This document shows positions 7,435 through 13,178 of a stretch of 21,719 nt of DNA, one piece after another. The stretch is taken from positions 1 through 21,719 of the forward strand of contig DHMA01000024.1 of NCBI GenBank assembly GCA_002405555.1. Direction: 5' to 3'. The position numbers and the translations under genes are program-made. The notes under the pieces were generated by a model that worked only from the letters and a program-made list of their open reading frames with translations, was not told the DNA's origin and made no database searches. This DNA comes from Opitutia bacterium UBA4654. GTDB lineage: Bacteria; Verrucomicrobiota; Verrucomicrobiia; Opitutales; Intestinicryptomonadaceae. Each line of letters starts with the position of its first letter. Within the stretch, counting starts at the first letter, position 1.

Positions 7435-8730
7435 TCAAAGCAGCGAGCTTAGCGCAAGCACGGACGTTTCGCCCGATTTCAAATCCTTGATTTTTACGAC
7501 TCCCTGCGCGAGTTCGTCGTCGCCCAAAATGTACGCCTTTGCCGCGCCCACGGCGTCCGCCTGCTTGAACTGCTTGCCGAACGACGCCTGTTTGAGCGGG
7601 TAGTCGGTCTTGACGCCCGACCTGCGGAGCGCGGAGATTATCTCCAAAGCCTTCGGGCGGACGTTTTCCGAGCCTATCACGAAATACGCGTCGGGGGCGT
7701 CGCGAAGTTCGCCCGACTTGCCGACGAGTTCGAGCAAATCGGAAACGGTTACGTCGCCCATGCCGAAGCCGACCGCGGGCATGTCCTGATAGCCGAGCTT
7801 TTTTACGAGGTTGTCGTAGCGTCCGCCGCCCGCGAGCGCACGCCCCGTGCCGACCGTCTGGAACGCCTCGAACACGAAGCCCGTGTAGTACGCCAAGCCG
7901 CGCACAATGCTCAAATCGGGCGAGATGAACGCGCCCACGCCGAGCGATTCGAGAATCGACACAAGCTTGCGCCAGTCCGCTATTCTTGCGTCGACGCGTT
8001 CGGCGAGTTCGCCGTCGGCGTCGAATGCCGCCCGCATCGAGTCCAAATCACGAAGCGAAATGAAATTTCTGATTTTGCCGACAAGCGCGTCGGCGTCAAG
8101 CCCAGTGCCGTCAACGGCGGCGACCGTCATTTCGCGCAGGGCTTCGGGCGAAACCTTTTCGAGCTTGTCGATTACCGAAAGCACGGGAATGATTTTCGCG
8201 TCGGGAACGCCCGCGCTTTCGAGGAAAAGCACCCAAAGTGTTCTGTCGCCGAGGCGCAGTTTGAACTCGTTTTCCGTCAGCCCGAAGCCGCGGAGCGATT
8301 CTATCAGAAGCGCGATAACCTCGGCGTCGGCGTCGAGAGACTCCTCGCCGAGAATGTCGGCGTTGTACTGGAAGAACGCGCGGAGCCTGCCCTTTTGCTG
8401 GCGTTCGTAGCGGTAGTTTTCGCCTATCGCAAACCACTTTACGGGGCGTCTGATTCCCGCCGCCTTCGCGCCGACCATGCGGGCGAGCGACGGCGTCATT
8501 TCGGGACGGAGCGAAACCGCCCTGCCGCCCTTGTCCACAAATTCGAACAGCTGCGACTTGATTTCCTCGCCGCTTTTTTCGGTGAAGAGGTCGAGCTGTT
8601 CGAGAACGGGCGGCTCGAACTCGGAAAAACCGAACGAGCGCGCCGCGCGCCGCCAGACGCCGAAAATATAGTTCTTTTTGGCGCAATCTTCGGGATAGAA
8701 CTCCCTGAACCCCGGCAGCGTTTTAAACAT
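7435..8730 (-). CDS. hisS: histidyl-tRNA synthetase
   Basis: Class II aminoacyl-tRNA synthetase that charges tRNA-His with histidine in the cytoplasm; 431 residues, normal for the bacterial enzyme. Visible landmarks are the N-terminal LPGFREFYPED, the SLRPEMTP segment (73-80), motif 2 with YRYERQQKGRLRAFFQ (106-121), the histidine-specific loop VRGLAYYTGFVFE with catalytic Arg277, GGGRYDNLVKKLG (301-313), and motif 3 around AVGFGMG (319-325). The C-terminal anticodon-binding domain follows from about residue 345. The gene starts 6 nt after the stop of the HU-like gene, and its AGTAGG ribosome binding site overlaps that stop, so the two are one operon with coupled translation. The Ala in RGLAYY, where many enzymes have Asp, is a mild variation. 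A hisZ-type paralogue is unlikely because the catalytic motifs are intact. Confidence 0.96.
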   Translation of the reverse strand: MFKTLPGFREFYPEDCAKKNYIFGVWRRAARSFGFSEFEPPVLEQLDLFTEKSGEEIKSQLFEFVDKGGRAVSLRPEMTPSLARMVGAKAAGIRRPVKWFAIGENYRYERQQKGRLRAFFQYNADILGEESLDADAEVIALLIESLRGFGLTENEFKLRLGDRTLWVLFLESAGVPDAKIIPVLSVIDKLEKVSPEALREMTVAAVDGTGLDADALVGKIRNFISLRDLDSMRAAFDADGELAERVDARIADWRKLVSILESLGVGAFISPDLSIVRGLAYYTGFVFEAFQTVGTGRALAGGGRYDNLVKKLGYQDMPAVGFGMGDVTVSDLLELVGKSGELRDAPDAYFVIGSENVRPKALEIISALRRSGVKTDYPLKQASFGKQFKQADAVGAAKAYILGDDELAQGVVKIKDLKSGETSVLALSSLL

Positions 8731-8736
8731 AAAAGC

Positions 8737-9090
8737 CTACTTTCTGGCGCGGGCAGCCTTGCTTTCCTCGACGAGCGAAAGGTCGAGGTTTTTGAGAGCC
8801 GCCTTCAATTCCTTGCCCGCCTTGAACTTGACAATGGCGCGTTTGGGGATAACGACGTCGTGGTCGGGCTTCGTGGGGTTTCTGCCGACGCGGGGCTTGC
8901 GAACCTGAACTTCGAGCACGCCGAAGTTTCTAAGCTCCACGTTTTTGCCCTGCGCGAGCGACTCAGAAAGAATGTCGAGCGTGCGCTGCACGATGTCTTT
9001 CACATCGTTTTGGAGAATGTCGCCGCGGCGGCATTCCTCTTTGTCCTGATAAATTCTTTGTACAATTTCTCTTTTAGTAAGATTTTGCAT
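8737..9090 (-). CDS. HU/IHF-family DNA-binding protein
   Basis: Small nucleoid protein of 117 residues that bends DNA as a dimer. The N-terminal helices (KREIVQRIYQDKE..., about 5-45) are followed by the saddle: VELRNFGVLEVQVRKPRVGRNP (51-72), where RxxxGRNP is the family signature at the tip of the beta-arm, then VVIPKRAIVKFKAGKELK (79-96). It is some 25 residues longer than typical HU (about 90), with a charged tail ending in KAARARK. The pattern NFGxFxxxxRxxRxGRNP is shared by HU and IHF subunits, so no symbol is given. It is the first gene of an operon with hisS. Linking a nucleoid protein to a tRNA synthetase suggests growth-rate-dependent expression, which is inference. Confidence 0.92.
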   Translation of the reverse strand: MQNLTKREIVQRIYQDKEECRRGDILQNDVKDIVQRTLDILSESLAQGKNVELRNFGVLEVQVRKPRVGRNPTKPDHDVVIPKRAIVKFKAGKELKAALKNLDLSLVEESKAARARK

Positions 9091-9194
9091 GGTTTGATAT
9101 ATTTTATTGTTGTGAAATAGATGCCTCGGACAAAGTTTTCCGAACCCCGCCTGCGGAGCGCGTACTCATGCCCGAAATCAATTACAAGGCGTAA

Positions 9195-9222
9195 AAGCTT
9201 ATTTAGCCTGCGGGAATGTCAA
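9195..9222 (-). promoter_or_regulatory. weak candidate promoter of the HU-hisS operon
   Basis: A perfect TTGACA on the minus strand (9222-9217) lies about 130 nt upstream of the HU-like gene. The best nearby -10 is TAAGCT (9201-9196) at a short 15-nt spacing. The intergenic DNA from 9091 to 9296 holds no gene. Confidence 0.3.
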
Positions 9223-9245
9223 CAAAATTAAAACGCGATTTTCTA

Positions 9246-9261
9246 AAAATTTCGAAATTTT
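9246..9261. repeat. perfect 16-bp palindrome, possible operator
   Basis: AAAATTTCGAAATTTT is fully self-complementary. It lies between the terminator of the oxidoreductase gene and the TTGACA box in front of the HU-hisS operon, about 24 nt upstream of that box. A regulator site is possible but not shown. Confidence 0.4.
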
Positions 9262-9296
9262 CTCAACTTGCCCGCCCGAACGCGCTTTTTTGCCCG

Positions 9297-9340
9297 AAAA
9301 AACAGCGACGCCGCGTGGGCGGTTTGCCTGCGCGGCGTCG
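9297..9340 (-). terminator. rho-independent terminator of the oxidoreductase gene
   Basis: On the minus strand CGACGCCGCG (9340-9331) pairs perfectly with CGCGGCGTCG (9315-9306), a 10-bp GC-rich stem, followed by CTGTTTTTT. It lies 17 nt after the stop codon. Confidence 0.88.
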
Positions 9341-9356
9341 GAGTATGCAAGTTTTA

Positions 9357-10544
9357 TTAGCTGAGCTTGACGGGTTCCCAAGCGCCTTCCTTGGCGTTGC
9401 TCTTGATGGACGCGTCTACGAACGCCAAGCCCATTCTGCCGTCGAGGACGGTAGCGTAGCGGGTGTGTTCGTACGAGAAGGGCTTGCCTTCCTTCCACGC
9501 GCGAATGTCCTTTTCGAACTCGCGGTGCAGACGCGCGTAGGCGTCGTGGAAGCCTTCGGGGTGGCCCGACGGAATGCGCGGTTCTTTGAGCAGCCATTCG
9601 GGAACGTCGCCGAGGAAACCGTCGTTGGGCTGGACGTCGCCGCGCCAGTAAACGCGGTCGGGCTGTCCCGCCAGCATGATGACGACCTTTTCGGGCTCTT
9701 CCTGACGCCATACGAGCGTGCCCTTAGTGCCCGCGACTTCGATTGCCATGTCGTTCTTGTGGCCGATGCAAACCTGCGAGGCTCTGACCATGCCCTTGCC
9801 GCCGTTTGAAAGTTCGCAGTAGACGGTTGCGTGGTCGTCGAGCAGACGGCTCTTTACGAAAGTTTCGAAGTGCGCCGAAACGCGCGTTACGTCGAGACCC
9901 GTCACGAAGCGCAGCTGCATGAGCGCGTGCGTGCCGATGTCGCCGCAGCAGAGCGAGCCGCCCGAACGCTTGGGGTCGGTGCGCCAGTCCGCGCCGCTTT
10001 CGCCGCCCTGTTGTTCAATCTTCTTCGCGAGCCAGCCCTGAATGTAGGACGAATCGACCCAGCGAACTTCGCCGAGCAAACCGCTTGTCACCACGAAGCG
10101 CGAGAACCACGACGACCAGTGGCCGAGGTATGTGTGCGCCACGGCAAACGGCAGACCCTTTGCGGTGGCGGCGGCAACGAGCGCGTCCGCCTGTTCGAGG
10201 TTGATTGTAAGGGGCTTTTCGCACATGACCGGAATTCCCGCCTCGATTGCCTTCATTGCGGGGTCGAAGTGCACAAAGTTGGGGGTTACGATGAGGACGT
10301 AGTCGAGACGCTGGTCTTCGGGGAGGTTCTTCTGGTCCTCAATCATTTCGATGTACGACGGATAGCCCTTGATGGGGTACGGCCAGTTTTCGGCTTCCTT
10401 CATCGCGACTTCGGGATTCGGGTGGAGCGCGCCTGCGGCGACTCTGCGGGTGCCGTCCGAGAATATTGCCTTTTGGTGGGGTTGCGCGATGAACGCGCCG
10501 CAACCGCCGCCGATTAATCCGACGTTTAGAGGTCTTTTTGACAT
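9357..10544 (-). CDS. Gfo/Idh/MocA-family NAD(P)-dependent oxidoreductase
   Basis: Cytoplasmic dehydrogenase of 395 residues from the family that oxidises or reduces sugars, inositols and their derivatives. The Rossmann fold is at the N-terminus (VGLIGGGCGAF, 8-18), with VLIVTPNFVH (83-92) and the signature CEKPLTINLEQA (108-119), where Lys110 is the family's catalytic lysine. The C-terminal domain carries GGSLCCGDIGTHALMQLRF (195-213), with Asp202 and His206 as the usual active-site pair. The start at 10544 is supported by an AGGA 6 nt upstream and by the Rossmann motif following at once; an upstream in-frame ATG at 10604 would add residues with no homology. It stands alone between its own promoter and terminator and is divergent from eno, so the substrate cannot be guessed from neighbours. 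An inositol/sugar dehydrogenase-type role is likely but unproven. Confidence 0.92.
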   Translation of the reverse strand: MSKRPLNVGLIGGGCGAFIAQPHQKAIFSDGTRRVAAGALHPNPEVAMKEAENWPYPIKGYPSYIEMIEDQKNLPEDQRLDYVLIVTPNFVHFDPAMKAIEAGIPVMCEKPLTINLEQADALVAAATAKGLPFAVAHTYLGHWSSWFSRFVVTSGLLGEVRWVDSSYIQGWLAKKIEQQGGESGADWRTDPKRSGGSLCCGDIGTHALMQLRFVTGLDVTRVSAHFETFVKSRLLDDHATVYCELSNGGKGMVRASQVCIGHKNDMAIEVAGTKGTLVWRQEEPEKVVIMLAGQPDRVYWRGDVQPNDGFLGDVPEWLLKEPRIPSGHPEGFHDAYARLHREFEKDIRAWKEGKPFSYEHTRYATVLDGRMGLAFVDASIKSNAKEGAWEPVKLS

Positions 10545-10555
10545 AATTTTTCCTT

Positions 10556-10583
10556 TATATATAGTTGATAAAATCGCGTCGAA
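10556..10583 (-). promoter_or_regulatory. candidate promoter of the oxidoreductase gene
   Basis: On the minus strand TTCGAC (10583-10578) and TATATA (10561-10556) are 16 nt apart. The ATG at 10544 follows with an AAGGA in between. The leader would be very short. Confidence 0.4.
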
Positions 10584-10612
10584 CCGTGCGGCAATCCCAT
10601 ACAAAAAACGGA

Positions 10613-10635
10613 CGGAACGCTGTTCCGAAGTCTTT
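10613..10635 (+). promoter_or_regulatory. hairpin followed by a T-run in the eno upstream region
   Basis: CGGAAC-GCT-GTTCCG (10613-10627) is a perfect 6-bp stem with a 3-nt loop, followed by AAGTCTTTTTT on the plus strand. It looks like a small terminator but has no gene upstream on this strand. It may be an attenuator in a long eno leader, or chance. No convincing eno promoter was found between 10545 and 10773. Confidence 0.3.
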
Positions 10636-10773
10636 TTTCCACCGCGCGGACGACGTTTTTACGAAAAGGCAGATTACAACGCCGCCCCTTTCTTTCAACC
10701 ATTTTTTTCAACGATTTTCCGCAATCCGCCCGCCGATTTAAGACGCGCCGCGTTTGTGCCGATTCGTTCGGAT

Positions 10774-12084
10774 ATGCAAACGGCAATTTCGGAAATAAAG
10801 GCAAGGGAAATTTTGGACTCGCGCGGGAATCCGACGGTCGAGGCCGACGTAATTCTCGAATGCGGGGCTTTCGGACGCGCGTCCGTTCCGTCGGGGGCGT
10901 CTACGGGAGAGGCCGAGGCGGTCGAACTGCGCGACAAAAACGCGAAGCGCGCCGACCATTCGCGCTTCGGCGGCAACGGAGTGCTCAAAGCGGTCGAAAA
11001 CGCCGAAGGAAAAATCGCCCGCGCCCTGCGCGGCATGGACGCGCTCGACCAAGCGAAAGTGGACGCCGCAATGATTGAACTTGACGGCACGCCGAACAAG
11101 TCGAAGCTCGGCGCAAACGCGGTTCTCGCGGTTTCGCTCGCCTGCGCAAAGGCTGCGGCGGAAGCCGCGGGGCTTCCGCTCTACAAATATCTGGGCGGCG
11201 CAAACGCCCGCGTTCTGCCCGTGCCGATGATGAACATCGTAAACGGCGGGGCGCACTCCGACGCGCCGATAGACATTCAGGAGTTCATGATTGTGCCCGC
11301 GGGCGCAAAAAGCCTGCGCGAGGCGGTGCGGGCGGGCGCGGAGATATTCCACGCGCTCAAAGACGTGCTGAAATCGCGCGGGCTTTCCACGGCGGTGGGC
11401 GACGAGGGCGGCTTCGCCCCCAAGTTCGCAAGCTCCGACGACGCGCTCTCCGCCATTGCCGACGCAACCCTCAAAGCGGGCTACAAATTCGGCAGGGACA
11501 TTTTCGTCGCCCTCGACGTTGCGTCGAGCGAGTTTTACGACGCCAAGCGCGGACGCTACGTTTTCGAAAAGTCCGACAAATCCGTAAAAACCGCCTCCGA
11601 CATGGTAGCCTACCTCTCAGACCTGAAACGCAAATTCCCCGTTGTATCCATTGAGGACGGCTGCGCCGAAGACGACTGGAACGGCTGGAAACTCCTGACC
11701 GAAACCCTCGGAAAATCCGCGCAGCTTGTAGGCGACGACCTTTTTGCGACAAACCCGCGCATTCTCAAAAAGGGGATAGAGGCGGGAATCGCAAACGCCG
11801 TTCTCGTCAAAGTAAACCAGATAGGCACGCTCACCGAAACGCTCGAAACCGTCGAAATCGCAAAACGCGCGGGCTACGCGGCGGTGGTCTCGCACAGGTC
11901 GGGAGAAACAGAAGACACGACAATCGCCGACCTCGCCGTGGCGACGAACGCGGGGCAGATAAAGACGGGCTCGCTTAGCCGCAGCGACCGCACCGCAAAA
12001 TACAACCGCCTCATGCGCATTGAGGAGGAACTTGGAAGCTCCGCTCTCTTCGGCTCGCTCGACGGCTCAAAGCCGTTCGAATAA
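10774..12084 (+). CDS. eno: enolase (phosphopyruvate hydratase)
   Basis: Glycolytic enzyme converting 2-phosphoglycerate to phosphoenolpyruvate, also part of the RNA degradosome in some bacteria; 436 residues, as expected. The start at 10774 gives the conserved opening AISEIKAREILDSRGNPTVE; the frame is open further upstream but that part lies antisense to the oxidoreductase gene and is not conserved. Key sites: mobile loop VPSGASTGEAEAVELRD (38-54), MNIVNGGAHSD (153-163), GDEGGFAP with the acid Glu211, Mg ligands Asp248, Glu294 (VSIEDGCAEDDW) and Asp321 (GDDLFATN), catalytic Lys346 (LVKVNQIGTLTET), and SHRSGETEDTTIADLAV (373-389). All catalytic residues are present. No clear Shine-Dalgarno is seen before the ATG. 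It is a single-gene unit ended by the terminator at 12121-12150. Confidence 0.97.
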   Translation: MQTAISEIKAREILDSRGNPTVEADVILECGAFGRASVPSGASTGEAEAVELRDKNAKRADHSRFGGNGVLKAVENAEGKIARALRGMDALDQAKVDAAMIELDGTPNKSKLGANAVLAVSLACAKAAAEAAGLPLYKYLGGANARVLPVPMMNIVNGGAHSDAPIDIQEFMIVPAGAKSLREAVRAGAEIFHALKDVLKSRGLSTAVGDEGGFAPKFASSDDALSAIADATLKAGYKFGRDIFVALDVASSEFYDAKRGRYVFEKSDKSVKTASDMVAYLSDLKRKFPVVSIEDGCAEDDWNGWKLLTETLGKSAQLVGDDLFATNPRILKKGIEAGIANAVLVKVNQIGTLTETLETVEIAKRAGYAAVVSHRSGETEDTTIADLAVATNAGQIKTGSLSRSDRTAKYNRLMRIEEELGSSALFGSLDGSKPFE

Positions 12085-12120
12085 AGAGTGGACATTCCGC
12101 GAAAAATATGAAGCATACGA

Positions 12121-12150
12121 GTCCGACGCGCATTGCGGCGGGCTTTTTTT
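12121..12150 (+). terminator. rho-independent terminator of eno
   Basis: GTCCGACGC (12121-12129) pairs with GCGGCGGGC (12135-12143), with one A-G mismatch and one G-T pair around a 5-nt loop, followed by seven T (12144-12150). It is 37 nt after the eno stop. Confidence 0.75.
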
Positions 12151-12185
12151 GCGCCCAAAACCGCCACGCGCCTTCCCCAAAAAAC

Positions 12186-12213
12186 TTGACAAGGGAAACG
12201 GAAAAGTTAGACT
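12186..12213 (+). promoter_or_regulatory. promoter of the HMA/P-type ATPase operon
   Basis: A perfect TTGACA (12186-12191) is followed by a 16-nt spacer and TAGACT (12208-12213). The first gene of the operon starts at 12270. The -10 box lies inside the dyad at 12202-12225, so a repressor bound there would block RNA polymerase. Confidence 0.6.
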
Positions 12214-12225
12214 AAATTAACTTTT
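12202..12225. promoter_or_regulatory. 24-bp dyad, candidate DtxR/MntR-type metal operator
   Basis: AAAAGTTA (12202-12209) and TAACTTTT (12218-12225) are perfect 8-bp inverted arms with an 8-nt spacer. Within it TTAG-A-CTAA (12207-12215) is itself a perfect dyad and resembles the TTAGxxTAxxCTAA style of sites bound by the DtxR/IdeR/MntR metalloregulators. The position over the -10 box is right for repression. No regulator gene is in the window, so the factor is inferred from site shape and the metal-transport genes downstream. Confidence 0.55.
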
Positions 12226-12232
12226 CAACAAT

Positions 12233-12246
12233 GGGCGCAAACGCCC
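12233..12246 (+). other. small hairpin in the operon leader
   Basis: GGGCG-CAAA-CGCCC forms a 5-bp GC stem with a 4-nt loop, between the promoter and the first gene. It overlaps an upstream in-frame ATG at 12231, one reason for preferring the start at 12270. Confidence 0.4.
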
Positions 12247-12269
12247 CCCAACCAAGAGGCAACATTTCA

Positions 12270-12809
12270 ATGAATATACAAGGCAACAGTATTTTGGACG
12301 CCGCCATGCGCGCGCCGTCGTTTCAGGGAGTTCTCGAAGTAAAACACTCGATAGCGGGCAGAATGCGCGTGCGCATACCGTCGATGAAGTCGAACCGCGC
12401 CCTTGCGGAGCGAATCGTAAAAACGCTGTCGGGAGTGGGCGGAATAAGGAAAATATCGGCAAACCCCATGCTCGGAACGGTGCTTGTGGAATACGACGCC
12501 AAGACGCTTTCGCCCGTAATCGTGGTGTCCGCCCTCACCTATTGCTTCGATTTCGAGGCGCAGGTGAAGTCGAGGAAATCGCTGCTTGCAAGCGAGCTTA
12601 CCACAATAGGCTACGCGTTCAATCAGGCTCTCATGCAGCGCACAAAGGGGCTTTTCGACCTCCGCGCCCTCATGACGATTCTGCTGATTCTCCAACTGCT
12701 CAAAACCGTGCCGATTCTCCGCAGGACATTCAAAATACAGACAACCGCGCCGTCGTTCCCCACGAACCTGCTCTGGTGGCTCTTCCAAAGCGTGAACATC
12801 TGCAAATGA
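12270..12809 (+). CDS. HMA-like domain protein with C-terminal membrane segment
   Basis: Protein of 179 residues. Residues about 20-95 form a ferredoxin-like HMA-type domain (VLEVKHSIAGRMRVRIP, then LSGVGGIRKISANPMLGTVLVEYD) with the motif HSIAGRxR where classical domains have CxxC, so it should not bind metal in the usual bis-Cys way. A membrane segment follows (ALMTILLILQLLKTVPIL, about 133-150), and a second weak hydrophobic patch is near the C-terminus (NLLWWLF). The start at 12270 is preferred over an in-frame ATG at 12231 because AGAGG lies 10 nt upstream and the extra 13 residues are low-complexity. It is the first gene of the metal operon and overlaps the next by ATGA. A partner or adaptor for the ATPase is the likely role, by context. 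Confidence 0.8.
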   Translation: MNIQGNSILDAAMRAPSFQGVLEVKHSIAGRMRVRIPSMKSNRALAERIVKTLSGVGGIRKISANPMLGTVLVEYDAKTLSPVIVVSALTYCFDFEAQVKSRKSLLASELTTIGYAFNQALMQRTKGLFDLRALMTILLILQLLKTVPILRRTFKIQTTAPSFPTNLLWWLFQSVNICK

Positions 12810-13174
12810 ACCCGCTGAAAAAAATCGCGCTTTCGTTTGTCGGAAGCCTGAAAGTGCTACACAGCATACGCGGACGCCTGCGAATCAACGTCGGCGGCAT
12901 AAAGGCGTACCCCGAATACGCGGAAAAATACGCGCCGCTGTTTCTGAACGCCCTCAAAAAGAGGGCCGGAATTACGGAAGTTTCGCTTTGCAAAATCACG
13001 GGAAATCTGCTTGTATCGTACAATCCGAACGAAACGTCGGAGGACGCCGTGATGGCGTGGATTCGCGGCGCGTGGAACGCGACGATTGAAATCGCATGCT
13101 CGCCCGACGCCGCCGAAGCCGACGAAAAAACTCTGGCAAAACGGATAAAATCCGCGCTCGACAATTTGGAATAA
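12806..13174 (+). CDS. small HMA-like domain protein
   Basis: Protein of 122 residues made almost wholly of one HMA-type fold: SLKVLHSIRGRLRINVGGI (14-32), a helix (EYAEKYAPLFLNALKKRAG) and the strand pair ITEVSLCKITGNLLVSYNP (56-74). It has the same H-S-I-x-G-R-x-R motif as its neighbours and no CxxC. Its ATG overlaps the stop of the preceding gene (ATGA, 12806-12809), and the ATPase begins 4 nt after its stop, so synthesis of the three is coupled. The start is fixed by that overlap; a longer open frame upstream would lie inside the first gene. No signal or membrane helix is seen, so it is probably cytoplasmic. Function by context: soluble partner of the ATPase, perhaps regulating or stabilising it. 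Confidence 0.8.
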   Translation: MNPLKKIALSFVGSLKVLHSIRGRLRINVGGIKAYPEYAEKYAPLFLNALKKRAGITEVSLCKITGNLLVSYNPNETSEDAVMAWIRGAWNATIEIACSPDAAEADEKTLAKRIKSALDNLE

Positions 13175-13178
13175 GGAT

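Noticed and set aside
10369..10773. Upstream extension of the eno reading frame to 10369.
   Set aside because: It runs antisense through the oxidoreductase gene and is not part of conserved enolase; the canonical N-terminus begins at 10774.
12231..12269. Earlier ATG for the first HMA-like gene.
   Set aside because: It overlaps a leader hairpin and lacks a ribosome binding site, whereas 12270 has AGAGG.
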